From positions 20,797-84,796 of the forward strand of contig JAZSOH010000018.1 of assembly GCA_045536815.1 (NCBI GenBank): 64,000 nucleotides of DNA, in the 5' to 3' direction. This stretch comes from UMGS1279 sp045536815 (GTDB lineage: Bacteria > Bacillota > Clostridia > Oscillospirales > Acutalibacteraceae). The position numbers and the translations under genes were made by a program. Each line of letters begins with the position of its first letter. The first letter of the stretch is position 1. Below, in pieces: positions 1 to 8,035 of the stretch. Below the pieces are notes generated by a model, which searched no databases, was not told where the DNA came from, and worked only from the letters and a program-made list of their open reading frames with translations.

Positions 1-339
1 AGAACACTTATGGTTTCGGGTGCTCTTTGCGGAATAGCCGGTCTTTTAATCGTTGGCGGAACAAACCACACTATTAGCACAACTTCGGTTGCGGGTAGAG
101 GTTTTACAGCAATTATGGTTTCATGGCTTGCTAAATTCAATCCCGTAGTTATGGTGTTTACAACCTTTTTAATTGTTTTTCTAGATAGAGGTGCGGGGCA
201 AATTTCCTCAACCTTTAATGTGCCTAGCTCTATTTCCGATATCATTACAGGTATAACACTTTTGTTTATTATCGGTTCGGAATTTTTCTTACGTTATAAA
301 ATAGTTCTCACAAAACACATTAAGGAGGGTGACAAATGA
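1..339 (+). CDS. ABC transporter permease, nucleoside type (C-terminal part)
   Basis: The reading frame is open from the first base of the window, so this is the C-terminal part of a longer permease. The visible 112 residues hold two or three hydrophobic helices and a loop reading TNHTISTTSVAGRGF. That loop is typical of the larger permease of BMP-type nucleoside importers (NupP/YufP-like). Such permeases form the membrane channel together with a second permease, an ATPase and a lipoprotein binder. The stop codon overlaps the next start by 4 bases (ATGA), implying translational coupling. The ATPase and binding protein should lie upstream, outside the window. The substrate is inferred from family resemblance only. 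Confidence 0.8.
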   Translation, partial: RTLMVSGALCGIAGLLIVGGTNHTISTTSVAGRGFTAIMVSWLAKFNPVVMVFTTFLIVFLDRGAGQISSTFNVPSSISDIITGITLLFIIGSEFFLRYKIVLTKHIKEGDK

Positions 340-1283
340 TTGCTTTTATCGTTAGTGCAATTAGGCTTGGTATGACCCTTCTATTTGGTTCAACGGGCGA
401 AACAATTACTGAAAAATCGGGTCACCTAAACCTTGGTATCCCCGGTGTTATGTGTGTTGGTGCTTCCTGTGGTTGTTATATTGAGTATGTTTATTTAACT
501 GCTGCAGGCGAAAATGTAAGCCCCATTTTAGCAGTACTTTTACCTGTTTTGGCTACACTTTTGGGTGGCGCCGCAATGGGACTTCTCTTTAGTTTTTTAA
601 CAGTAACGCTTCGTGCAAACCAAAATGTTACGGGTCTTGCCCTTACAACACTTGGTGTTGGTATTTCAGACTATATGATTGATAAAACAGGCCTTATTTA
701 CATCAGAGGTGCAGCATATTTTAAGGCTTCTCTTCCCTTCGCTTCAAAGCTTGGCTCGTTTGGTGAGGTTTTCCTTTCACACGGCGTTTTGGTTTATCTT
801 GCAATTATAATTGCTATTGTTACAACCTATATTTTAAATCGCACAAGGCTTGGTCTTCACCTTCGCGCAGTCGGTGAAAATCCTGCTACGGCCGATGCGG
901 CGGGCATAAACGTTTCGCTTTATCGATACGGTGCTACTTGCATTGGTTGCGGTATTGCCGGTCTTGGCGGACTTTCCTTTGTTATGGATTATTTAAACGG
1001 AAACTGGGAGTACATTATTGATGATATTGGTTGGCTTGCAATAGCACTTGTTATCTTCACTGTTTGGAAACCAAGTCTTGCAATATTGGGCTCAATTATT
1101 TTTGGTGCGCTTTATATTGCAAGTAGTTATATTACAGGTGTTAGCTTTGCGGGAAAGGAACTTTTCAAGCTTCTTCCATACGTTGTTACAATAATCGTTT
1201 TGATTTTTACAAGTATGCGAAACAAAAAGAAAAATCAACCGCCCGAGAGCTTAGGTCTCCCGTATTTCAGAGAAGAAAGATAG
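336..1283 (+). CDS. ABC transporter permease, nucleoside type (NupQ/YufQ-like)
   Basis: This 315-residue membrane protein has about eight to ten hydrophobic segments. It has the family-typical N-terminal stretch TEKSGHLNLGIPGVM and the inner loop LRAVGENPATADAAGI, the cytoplasmic loop thought to contact the ATPase. Full-length NupQ-type permeases have about this size. It overlaps the preceding permease by 4 bases and is the last gene of the transport operon, followed at once by a terminator. It probably imports nucleosides or related purine compounds, but the sequence does not fix the substrate. Confidence 0.88.
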   Translation: MIAFIVSAIRLGMTLLFGSTGETITEKSGHLNLGIPGVMCVGASCGCYIEYVYLTAAGENVSPILAVLLPVLATLLGGAAMGLLFSFLTVTLRANQNVTGLALTTLGVGISDYMIDKTGLIYIRGAAYFKASLPFASKLGSFGEVFLSHGVLVYLAIIIAIVTTYILNRTRLGLHLRAVGENPATADAAGINVSLYRYGATCIGCGIAGLGGLSFVMDYLNGNWEYIIDDIGWLAIALVIFTVWKPSLAILGSIIFGALYIASSYITGVSFAGKELFKLLPYVVTIIVLIFTSMRNKKKNQPPESLGLPYFREER

Positions 1284-1288
1284 CTATT

Positions 1289-1325
1289 AAAAAAACTGAG
1301 GTTTTAAAAACCTCAGTTTTTTTAT
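1289..1325 (+). terminator. Intrinsic terminator of the ABC permease operon
   Basis: AAAACTGAGGTTTT and AAAACCTCAGTTTT form a near-perfect hairpin directly after the permease stop, ending in a run of seven T. Confidence 0.9.
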
Positions 1326-1369
1326 GCTCACGAGCTATAAGTAATTATTTATTTTCTATCCTTAAAATT

Positions 1370-1846
1370 TCATAATACGCAAATGATCTTTTTACGTTTC
1401 TTTATAGCGTAATCAAGAGCAATTTTTGTACCGCTTTTGCGGGTAGTTGGGAAACCCTTTTCGTCGTAGTAGACTATGCAAAATTGGCTTTTATCTATCA
1501 TTACGTAATTACGCTCTACATAAGAAGCTTTTCCTGAATTCATTATCTTTTTGGGGTAATAGGTATCCTCATAGTTTTCAAGCAAGTAGTTTTTATAATG
1601 CTCACTTATATAAGGATATTCCGCTCGTACATAAATTCGTTTTATATGAGGGTGGGTTTTCTTTATTTCGGTTACAAGGTCAAGGCATATATCATTGAAT
1701 CGGCTCCCGCTCCCGAAAAGAAATGCATCAATTTTTTCTCTCACAATCAGTTTTTCAATAATTTCCTTGAGTTTTAATTTTAACTCTTCGGTTTCGTTTA
1801 TCGTTCTATGGCCGAAAAAGCAACAAGTATGAAATTCTTGATTCAT
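1370..1846 (-). CDS. SLOG-family (DUF1273/YpsA-like) protein
   Basis: This 158-residue protein has the FFGHR motif near the N-terminus (about residues 10-14) and a GSGSRF motif near residue 47. Both are hallmarks of the YpsA/DUF1273 branch of SLOG Rossmann-like proteins, proposed to bind nucleotide-derived ligands. The start is placed at the ATG preceded by AGGTG at a proper distance; an in-frame ATG five codons upstream overlaps that ribosome site. It is transcribed divergently from a small ribbon-helix-helix gene, and palindromic operators lie between them. Its biochemical role is unknown. The pairing suggests a small regulated stress or signalling unit. Confidence 0.75.
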   Translation of the reverse strand: MNQEFHTCCFFGHRTINETEELKLKLKEIIEKLIVREKIDAFLFGSGSRFNDICLDLVTEIKKTHPHIKRIYVRAEYPYISEHYKNYLLENYEDTYYPKKIMNSGKASYVERNYVMIDKSQFCIVYYDEKGFPTTRKSGTKIALDYAIKKRKKIICVL

Positions 1847-1865
1847 AAGTACACCTCGCATTATT

Positions 1866-1938
1866 TAGATATATAGTATATCTATTTTCAACATTATAAC
1901 ACATAATACATCTAAAATAAATATACAATATATTTATT
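1866..1938. promoter_or_regulatory. Two palindromic operator candidates between divergent genes
   Basis: TAGATATA-tag-TATATCTA (1866-1884) and AATAAATATA-caa-TATATTTATT (1916-1938) are both perfect inverted repeats with 3-base spacers. They share the pattern TA-ATATA-N3-TATAT-TA. Their centres are 52 bases apart, about five helical turns. They flank the start regions of the SLOG and ribbon-helix-helix genes, as expected for an autoregulating dimeric repressor. The second site ends just before the GAGGTG ribosome site of the regulator. Confidence 0.7.
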
Positions 1939-1951
1939 ATGAGGTGAATTT

Positions 1952-2152
1952 ATGGCTATCAAAAGCGTATCAATTAGAATTGAAGAGGAAATGTTGAATA
2001 AGATTGCACATATAGCTGATTACGAAGGTAGAAGTGTAAACAGTCAAGTACTTGTTTTAATAAGAGAAAATATTAAAGCTTTTGAAGATGTTCATGGTGC
2101 TATTGACGGCAATATCTCTCCTGCAAAAAACGTAAAACCTACTCGCAAGTAA
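1952..2152 (+). CDS. Ribbon-helix-helix DNA-binding protein (Arc-like)
   Basis: A 66-residue protein. Its N-terminus KSVSIRIEEEMLNKI forms the expected beta-strand and first helix of a MetJ/Arc fold. A second helix follows with GRSVNSQVLVLIRENI, where the SVNSQ stretch is characteristic of Arc-type regulators. The C-terminal 20 residues look disordered and basic. The ribosome site is GAGGTG seven bases before the ATG. It probably represses itself and the divergent SLOG gene through the palindromes at 1866-1938. No toxin partner is apparent downstream, where a terminator follows immediately. Confidence 0.82.
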   Translation: MAIKSVSIRIEEEMLNKIAHIADYEGRSVNSQVLVLIRENIKAFEDVHGAIDGNISPAKNVKPTRK

Positions 2153-2153
2153 A

Positions 2154-2188
2154 AAAAACTCTCTGCTGAATTTCAGCAGAGAGTTTTT
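2154..2188 (+). terminator. Intrinsic terminator after the RHH gene
   Basis: AAACTCTCTGCTGAA and TTTCAGCAGAGAGTTTTT form a strong 15-bp hairpin with a T-run, starting at the stop codon. Confidence 0.92.
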
Positions 2189-2246
2189 ACATTGTATTTG
2201 ATTACCTTATTATCCGTAAAAGAACGACCTATCTTTTTATGTTTAA

Positions 2247-3512
2247 TTATTTATTATCTACCTTTAAAACCTCGTCGGCGGCCATTAAAATACCCGCCCT
2301 CGCACTATGAAAATTAAGTCCGCCTTGAAGCCATACGGCAAAGGGGTCTCTAAGTGGTGCGTCGGCCGAAAGTTCAATTGAAGAGCCACCTGTAAAGGCA
2401 CCCGCCGCCATAATAACCTTATCGTCATATCCGGGCATATCCCAAGGCTCAGGGGTGAGGTGTGAGTCAACCGGAGCGCCGTGTTGAAGCCCTTTGCAAA
2501 AAGCTATAAGTTTTTCGCTACTTCCAAGCAAAATGCTTTGTATAATATCTCCGCGTTTTTCTAAAACGTCAGGTGATACGGCATAGCCCATTTCACTGAA
2601 AAGAGCCGCCGTATATACTGCTGATTTTAAAGCCTCGCCTGTAACGTGTGGAGCGCTAAAAAGTCCCATATAAAGCTCTCTGTTATGACCTAAGGTTGCA
2701 CCAACCTCTCGGCCAACACCCGCCGCAGTCATACGGTATGAGCACTTTTCAATAAGCTCTCTCTTGCCCGCTATGTACCCGCCGCAAGGAGCAATTCCAC
2801 CGCCCGGGTTTTTAATTAAAGAGCCCGCCATAATATCGGCGCCAACCTGAGTGGGTTCTAGCTTTTCGGTAAATTCACCATAACAGTTATCGACCATAAT
2901 TATCGAATTAGGAGATATAGATTTTATAATCTCGCAAAGAGATTTAATGTCTTCAATTTTAAGGCTTGGCCTTAAAGAATAGCCTCTTGAACGCTGAATA
3001 TAAACAACCTTATAATCTTCCTTTTCGAGAGCGGCTTTAATACCATTTATGTCGGGTCGTCCCTCGTTGTTTAAGGGGACCTCGCTATACTCTACTCCGA
3101 AATCTTTAAGAGAGCCGTCGCTATGACCATCAATACCCAAAACACCTATCAATGTATCATATGGCCTTCCCGTGATGGAAAGCATTTTATCTCCCGGGCG
3201 AAGAATTCCAAAAAGCATAACCGAAAGGGTGTGGGTACCACTGGCAAAGGTGTGCCTTATTAGAGCATCTTCGGTGCCGAAAATATCCGATAAAATTTTA
3301 TCCAAATCATCTCGGCCTTTATCGCCGTAGCCATAGCCGGTTGTGGCAGTAAAATTCGATTCACTAACTCGGTTTTTAATAAAAGCGGAAAGAACTTTAA
3401 GTTGGTTGTAGCTTGTAAGCTCATCAATTTCAAAAAAGGTTTTACTAGCTACTGCTTTTGCTTTTATATCCAAATCGGAAAGTTCATTTGAAATTTCAAA
3501 AAAATCTAGCAT
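2247..3512 (-). CDS. Aluminium-resistance / methionine gamma-lyase-like PLP enzyme
   Basis: A 421-residue fold-type I PLP protein of the family annotated as aluminium resistance protein or methionine gamma-lyase family (YnbB-like). Visible landmarks are TGYGYGDKGRD near residue 60, the cofactor-holding FASGTHT, MVDNCYGEF with the aspartate that pairs with the PLP ring nitrogen, and the Schiff-base lysine in GSLIKNPGGGIAPCGGY. Length matches the family. It follows a GNAT gene by two bases at the end of the minus-strand peptidase operon. The true substrate of this family is not settled, so a carbon-sulfur lyase role is family knowledge rather than something shown here. Confidence 0.82.
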   Translation of the reverse strand: MLDFFEISNELSDLDIKAKAVASKTFFEIDELTSYNQLKVLSAFIKNRVSESNFTATTGYGYGDKGRDDLDKILSDIFGTEDALIRHTFASGTHTLSVMLFGILRPGDKMLSITGRPYDTLIGVLGIDGHSDGSLKDFGVEYSEVPLNNEGRPDINGIKAALEKEDYKVVYIQRSRGYSLRPSLKIEDIKSLCEIIKSISPNSIIMVDNCYGEFTEKLEPTQVGADIMAGSLIKNPGGGIAPCGGYIAGKRELIEKCSYRMTAAGVGREVGATLGHNRELYMGLFSAPHVTGEALKSAVYTAALFSEMGYAVSPDVLEKRGDIIQSILLGSSEKLIAFCKGLQHGAPVDSHLTPEPWDMPGYDDKVIMAAGAFTGGSSIELSADAPLRDPFAVWLQGGLNFHSARAGILMAADEVLKVDNK

Positions 3513-3514
3513 TT

Positions 3515-4240
3515 TTAACTCCTATATTCTGATATATATGTTTCGGGCTTAAACCCGTTTTTGATGTAAAAATTTGCGGTTTGTTCATTACAGGCCACAT
3601 AAACCTTGCAGCACCCAAGTTTTTTAAGCAGATTTTTTAAAACTAAAGACCCAACTCCGCTACGACGCTTTTCCTTTTTTACGGCGACACCGCTAATTAT
3701 GGCGGTGTTTTTAGTTATATGGGAAGCAGTAGCTGTGGCACTGTCGTCTAAAACCTCGCAACTCGCCGTACCGTGACGCAGTCTATGTGAAAAATCTACA
3801 TAAAAACCTTCAAAATCTATTTTAGCTATACTTTCCTCTTGGTCAGCAAAAAGAATATTATAAGCAAGGTTGATATTTATATTTTTGTCAGGTACAGACT
3901 TTTGACCACTACCTTCTTTTGCAAGGCATATAAAGTCTTGCCCCTTTAACCCTAGTGATGTTAAGGTATTTTTTTCGGTTTGAAGATTTTTAAAGCCTAT
4001 AACCGAAATAAATTCTTTAAGTTCCGTAAAGTCGGCTGATGCGCTGGCTGTTAAAAAAATTGTTTCCTCAAATTTGCAAAGTGTAGCGGTTACATCCTCA
4101 CCAATTTTTTGGTACCAAAAATTTAAGAACCCAAAATTTCTGCCATAAGAAATATCGTTTGCAAGAATTTTTGTTACAATAAATTCATTATGGCCTTTTG
4201 GAAAGATAAGCGCCTCGCTTGAATCTAAAAGACAAATCAT
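3515..4240 (-). CDS. GNAT-family N-acetyltransferase with an extra N-terminal domain
   Basis: A 241-residue protein. The C-terminal half (about residues 145-241) shows the acetyl-CoA-binding GNAT core: a beta-strand AIISGVAVKKEKRRSGVGS containing the RRSGVGS pyrophosphate loop, then YVACNEQTANFYIKNGFKP, the usual GNAT end motif. The first 140 residues do not resemble a family I recognise. The gene overlaps the upstream M42 peptidase by four bases and sits two bases before the PLP-lyase gene, so all are probably co-transcribed. The acceptor substrate is unknown. Confidence 0.78.
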   Translation of the reverse strand: MICLLDSSEALIFPKGHNEFIVTKILANDISYGRNFGFLNFWYQKIGEDVTATLCKFEETIFLTASASADFTELKEFISVIGFKNLQTEKNTLTSLGLKGQDFICLAKEGSGQKSVPDKNININLAYNILFADQEESIAKIDFEGFYVDFSHRLRHGTASCEVLDDSATATASHITKNTAIISGVAVKKEKRRSGVGSLVLKNLLKKLGCCKVYVACNEQTANFYIKNGFKPETYISEYRS

Positions 4241-5250
4241 AGCCTTGCAAAAGCCTTAATAAGATGTCTTGTAATGCAAAGCATATTTTCGGCATCGCTA
4301 ATATCGGCAAGGGAGGAGGGGGAATGTATATACCTGCAAGGAAGAGATACAGTAATGGTTTTTACCCCACCCTTTGAAAGAGATATTGCTCCCGAATTAT
4401 TGCCGCCTGCGACCTTTTCTTTGGCCTGTAGCTTAATGCCGTTTTCTTTTGCAAGAGAAAACGCTTTATCGAACAGCTGCCTATTATAAAGAGTCGAATT
4501 ATCCATAAATGAGATAACGGCACCGTCCGAAACCTCGCAAACTCTATCACCTATAGGTGCGTCGTTTATATCGGCGGCGGTTGTGGCCTCTAAAACAATG
4601 GCTATGTCGGGAGAGACTGTATACGCGGCGGTTTTAGCGCCCCTTAGCCCCAGTTCTTCTGAAACTGTGAAGGTTGCATAAAAATCATATTCGGACTTTT
4701 CTTTAATAAGCGTAATCAGAAGCGCGCAACCAATTCTATCGTCTATTGCTTTTGAAATAAAGCGACCGCCCGAAACTTCGGTAAAGTTTTCTTTAAAAGA
4801 GCCGATATCGCCAATAGAAATGTGTTTGAGAGCATCAGCCTTATCTTTTGCACCAATATCAATGAAAAGGCTTTCGGTTTTAGGCAAGGCCTTCTTCTCA
4901 TCTTTATCGCAAAGGTGAATGGGCTTTATGCCAATAACACCCAAAATATTCCCAAAACGCACGGTGGCACCCAATAGAGATTCGGTAAGAATTCCGCCAA
5001 CCGTTTCAAAACGAAGCAAACCATTATCAGAAACTGAGGTTATGATAACGCCGACCTCGTCCATATGTGCGTCTAGCATAATCTTTTTCTCAGGTGTTTT
5101 TTCACCCTTTTTAAAGGCAATAATATTTCCGTTTTGGTCGGTATAGGTATCGCAGTATGGGGTTATTTCGCTTAAAATAAAGTCTCTAACGGCATTTTCG
5201 TTGCCCGAAGCCGCAGACAAATTGCAAAGCTTTTTTACAAGGTTAGTCAT
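4237..5250 (-). CDS. M42-family metalloaminopeptidase (second copy)
   Basis: A 337-residue cytoplasmic zinc or cobalt aminopeptidase related to FrvX/PepA-like M42 enzymes. Metal-ligand motifs are visible: MLDAHMDEVG near residue 65, AIDDRIGCALL near 165, VSEELGLRGAKTAAY near 200, VLEATTAAD near 220, and the final histidine in CRYIHSPSS near 310. The chosen ATG (MTNLV) has AGGAGG nine bases upstream; a longer frame would begin inside the ribosome site. It overlaps the paralogous M42 gene upstream by eight bases. These enzymes trim peptides as large homo-oligomers, and the tandem pair could form hetero-oligomers. Confidence 0.9.
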   Translation of the reverse strand: MTNLVKKLCNLSAASGNENAVRDFILSEITPYCDTYTDQNGNIIAFKKGEKTPEKKIMLDAHMDEVGVIITSVSDNGLLRFETVGGILTESLLGATVRFGNILGVIGIKPIHLCDKDEKKALPKTESLFIDIGAKDKADALKHISIGDIGSFKENFTEVSGGRFISKAIDDRIGCALLITLIKEKSEYDFYATFTVSEELGLRGAKTAAYTVSPDIAIVLEATTAADINDAPIGDRVCEVSDGAVISFMDNSTLYNRQLFDKAFSLAKENGIKLQAKEKVAGGNNSGAISLSKGGVKTITVSLPCRYIHSPSSLADISDAENMLCITRHLIKAFARL

Positions 5251-6244
5251 TTTTTGAAACCTCCTTTGCAAATAGGGTTAGCAGTTTAGATACTGCCTCA
5301 ATATCGTTTAGATTTACAATTTCAACAGGTGAATGCATATTTTTAAGGGGAATAGACACAAGGCCTGTCTTTATGCCGCCCTTTGAAACAGAAATTACGT
5401 CGGCATTAGTACCTGTTCTTCCGCCCATAACCTCTAATGTATAGGGAATATTTTCTTTTTCACAAATATCTTTTAAGGTGTTTGAAATTTCTCTATTTAA
5501 AACAGGAGAAATACCTACCATAGCGCCGCTTCCAAGCTTTGCAGTTTTATGTGGAGCGACGCCCTCACACTCACCAAAGCTGACGTCAACCGAAATGGCT
5601 AAATCATAGTCTCCGTTAAAGGCCGCAACGGTGCCGCCTCTTAGTCCCAACTCCTCACCAAATGTAAGACAAAGGGTAGTATGAATGGGAAGATTAAGTT
5701 GAGCAATTTCTAAAAATGCAGAAATAACTGCGGTCGCACCTGCTTTATCGTCAAGCCCTGCCGCACAAAAATTATCGTTTAAAAGAGAAGTGGGCTCACT
5801 ATCGAAAAAAGCAAGGTCGCCTTTTGAAACAATTTTCTCTAAACCCAAAATGCCTGTATCTATATAAAGAGAGTCAAAATCAAATGCACTGTCATCCTTT
5901 TTAATGTGTGGCGGAACACTTGTAAATACACCGCTTAAAACCTCTTTGCCATAAACCTTAACCCTTGTTGCAGGTAATAGTCTGGCATCAATAGAACCAA
6001 CAGGGCTAACCCTTAAAAAACCGTTATCATAAACCGAAGTTACAATCATAGCAACCTGGTCTATGTGGGCTTCAAGCATTAAAGAAGGTAAGCAGTCTAT
6101 ATTAGTTTCCGCCGTAATGTACTGGTCGTAAACCGTAACTTTGGAAACAGGCTTTAAAACTTCAATAGCTTTTTTAAGCGAATAGTCTATATGCCCTGCC
6201 GAATGGGTCTTTGTAAGGGCGGTAAGTAAATTTTTAATATCCAT
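5243..6244 (-). CDS. M42-family metalloaminopeptidase (first copy)
   Basis: A 333-residue M42 peptidase, clearly paralogous to the next gene. It has MLEAHIDQVAMIV near residue 57, AGLDDKAGATAV near 162, TFGEELGLRGGTVAAF near 195, and the C-terminal ligand region IPLKNMHSPVEIV near 300. The dinuclear-metal ligands expected of the family appear intact. It starts 57 bases after murD, behind a hairpin terminator, so it either has its own promoter or depends on read-through. Predicted role: intracellular peptide degradation. Confidence 0.9.
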   Translation of the reverse strand: MDIKNLLTALTKTHSAGHIDYSLKKAIEVLKPVSKVTVYDQYITAETNIDCLPSLMLEAHIDQVAMIVTSVYDNGFLRVSPVGSIDARLLPATRVKVYGKEVLSGVFTSVPPHIKKDDSAFDFDSLYIDTGILGLEKIVSKGDLAFFDSEPTSLLNDNFCAAGLDDKAGATAVISAFLEIAQLNLPIHTTLCLTFGEELGLRGGTVAAFNGDYDLAISVDVSFGECEGVAPHKTAKLGSGAMVGISPVLNREISNTLKDICEKENIPYTLEVMGGRTGTNADVISVSKGGIKTGLVSIPLKNMHSPVEIVNLNDIEAVSKLLTLFAKEVSKND

Positions 6245-6261
6245 AAATATCTCCGTCTAAA

Positions 6262-6293
6262 AATTTAGCGGAAGAAAAGCCTTCCGCTAAAAA
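6262..6293 (-). terminator. Hairpin between murD and the peptidase genes
   Basis: TTTAGCGGAAG and CTTCCGCTAAA (6264-6291) form an 11-bp stem flanked by A- and T-runs. On the minus strand the stem is followed by TTTTT, so it probably ends or attenuates murD transcripts. Confidence 0.8.
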
Positions 6294-6300
6294 AATATTA

Positions 6301-7683
6301 TTAAAGTGAGTTTACAAGCTCTTTAAATTTGTTTCCCCTTATTGCAAAGTTTGGAAAAGCGTCAAAACTTGCACAAGCGGGACTAAGTAAAACTGTATCG
6401 CCTTCGACAGCGTTTTGGTGGGCGATTTCAACCGCGTGGGCAAGGTCTTCGGCATGAATAATGGCAGGATTATAACCCGCGTAATTCGGCTCTGCCTTGA
6501 CGGCATTTTCAATTTTTGCCGCCGTCGGACCGGTTAGAATTAAAAGCTTAACCTTCTCTACAATGTAGGGGGCCATTGGCTCAAACGGGATTTGCTTATC
6601 ATAGCCACCTGCAAGTAAAACAACGTTTTTATCAAAAGATTTAAGTCCGGCTATTGTTCTTGTTGGGCTAGTGCCTATCGAGTCGTTGTAGTATTTTACA
6701 CCATCAATTTCCCTTACAAACTCAATTCGGTGTTCAACACCCATAAACTCTTTTGCAACCTTTTTAATCTCATCTGCGCCAACATATCCCCAAACGGCAG
6801 CTGTGGCGGCAAGATAGTTTTCAACATTGTGTTCACCCATAATTGCAATATCAGATTTATGCATTAGCGGGGCCTTAATACCACGGTAGCTCATAAAGAT
6901 ATTACCGTTTTCGTCGATAAACGAACCATTTTTAACGGGTTCGCGCATACTGAAATGTAATTTTTGACCGCGAACATCCTTTGAAAAACCGTTTGTTATT
7001 TCGTCACCAAAATTTAAAACAGTTCTGGAAAACGCGTTTTGATGAAGCATTATATTTTTCTTTGCGCCGACATATTCGTCCATATCCTTATGAACGTCAA
7101 GATGGTTAGGGGCAACGTTTGTAATAACCGCAACATCAGGGCTTTTGCGCATAGAAATAAGCTGAAAGGACGAAAGCTCAACCACAACGAAGTCTTCAGG
7201 CTTAATATTATCAATTTCAGGAAGAAGAGGACGACCGATATTGCCGCCTACGTGAACTGTTTTACCCGCCGCCTCAAGCATTTTGGCAATAAGGGTTGTG
7301 GTGGTTGTTTTTCCGTCGGAGCCTGTTACCGCGAAAATTGTAGCAGGGCAAAGGTCAAAGAAAACCTCCATCTCGCTTGTAACGGCAATACCTCTTTTTC
7401 TTGCTTCTTTAAGCTCAGGCAAATAAAAATTCATACCGGGGGTACGGAAGATTATATCTACTTCAAGATTTTTAAGGTAGTCTTCACCAAGACGAAGCTC
7501 GGCACCTGCGGCTTCAAGTCGGTCGGCAAGCTCGCCGATAGCCTCTCTGCTTCTTTTGTCACAAGCGAAAACCCTGGCGCCCATATTTAAAAATTTTAAA
7601 ATAAGAGGTGTATTGCTTACACCGATACCACATAGCGCGATACGCTTATTTTCAAGTGAAGCAAAAAACTGTTTACAGTCCAT
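6301..7683 (-). CDS. murD: UDP-N-acetylmuramoyl-L-alanine--D-glutamate ligase
   Basis: A 460-residue Mur ligase that adds D-glutamate to UDP-MurNAc-L-Ala in the cytoplasmic part of peptidoglycan synthesis. The N-terminal Rossmann-like UDP-binding domain is followed by the ATP loop GSDGKTTTTTLIAK near residue 115, then VVELSSFQL, NHLDVH, and the C-terminal domain with YNDSIGTSPTRT and LLSPACASFD. The start is the ATG with GGGAGG ten bases upstream; the frame extends nine codons further but overlaps that site. A consensus promoter lies just upstream on the minus strand. It is separated from the other mur genes usual in Firmicutes. Confidence 0.95.
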   Translation of the reverse strand: MDCKQFFASLENKRIALCGIGVSNTPLILKFLNMGARVFACDKRSREAIGELADRLEAAGAELRLGEDYLKNLEVDIIFRTPGMNFYLPELKEARKRGIAVTSEMEVFFDLCPATIFAVTGSDGKTTTTTLIAKMLEAAGKTVHVGGNIGRPLLPEIDNIKPEDFVVVELSSFQLISMRKSPDVAVITNVAPNHLDVHKDMDEYVGAKKNIMLHQNAFSRTVLNFGDEITNGFSKDVRGQKLHFSMREPVKNGSFIDENGNIFMSYRGIKAPLMHKSDIAIMGEHNVENYLAATAAVWGYVGADEIKKVAKEFMGVEHRIEFVREIDGVKYYNDSIGTSPTRTIAGLKSFDKNVVLLAGGYDKQIPFEPMAPYIVEKVKLLILTGPTAAKIENAVKAEPNYAGYNPAIIHAEDLAHAVEIAHQNAVEGDTVLLSPACASFDAFPNFAIRGNKFKELVNSL

Positions 7684-7717
7684 AAACCGTCCTCCCGAAA
7701 GTTTTTTCATCTAATTT

Positions 7718-7746
7718 ATTATACAAATTTTATGCCTAAATATCAA
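7718..7746 (-). promoter_or_regulatory. Sigma-A promoter of murD
   Basis: On the minus strand TTGATA (7741-7746), 17 bases, then TATAAT (7718-7723), about 35 bases before the murD start. Confidence 0.75.
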
Positions 7747-7816
7747 CCGCTATATAAAAATATTTACCATTTTTTTGAAAAAACCTGAAAAAAGGAAAAT
7801 TTATCGCTTTAAAGTG

Positions 7817-7844
7817 TTGACAAATTCTTAAAATTTGATATAAT
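7817..7844 (+). promoter_or_regulatory. Sigma-A promoter of the leader-aroF-tyrA operon
   Basis: TTGACA (7817-7822), 16 bases, TATAAT (7839-7844). Transcription would begin near 7851, about 30 bases before the leader-peptide ATG. Confidence 0.85.
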
Positions 7845-7879
7845 AAACACATAATTTTTTTAGAAGGAAAGGGTATTTT

Positions 7880-7969
7880 ATGCTTAAAAAATTTGCTGGC
7901 ACATATTATTATACCTACTTTTACCGCTACTCGGTAGAAGAATTTTGTGCTGCAGATATTTTAGGTTAA
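7880..7969 (+). CDS. Tyrosine-rich leader peptide (29 aa)
   Basis: This short frame starts with ATG, has AAGGAAAGG upstream, and ends with TAA. Residues 9-17 read YYYTYFYRY, giving six tyrosines and one phenylalanine in nine residues. It lies between the operon promoter and a strong hairpin followed by eight T, directly before the DAHP synthase gene. This is the layout of a ribosome-mediated attenuator that senses charged tRNA-Tyr. The segment just past the tyrosine codons (7946-7954) can pair either back with 7894-7903 or forward with the terminator's left arm. Product function: regulatory translation only. Confidence 0.88.
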   Translation: MLKKFAGTYYYTYFYRYSVEEFCAADILG

Positions 7970-7990
7970 TACATTTACCTATAATTTTTT

Positions 7991-8023
7991 TGCCGCACAG
8001 TTTTTCTGTGTGGCATTTTTTTT
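7991..8023 (+). terminator. Attenuator terminator before aroF
   Basis: TGCCGCACAG (7991-8000), loop TTTTT, CTGTGTGGCA (8006-8015), then eight T, directly followed by the GGAGGAA ribosome site of aroF. The left arm TGCCGCACA can instead pair with TGTGCTGCA at 7946-7954 (8 of 9 pairs), giving an antiterminator. Confidence 0.88.
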
Positions 8024-8035
8024 GGAGGAATTAAA

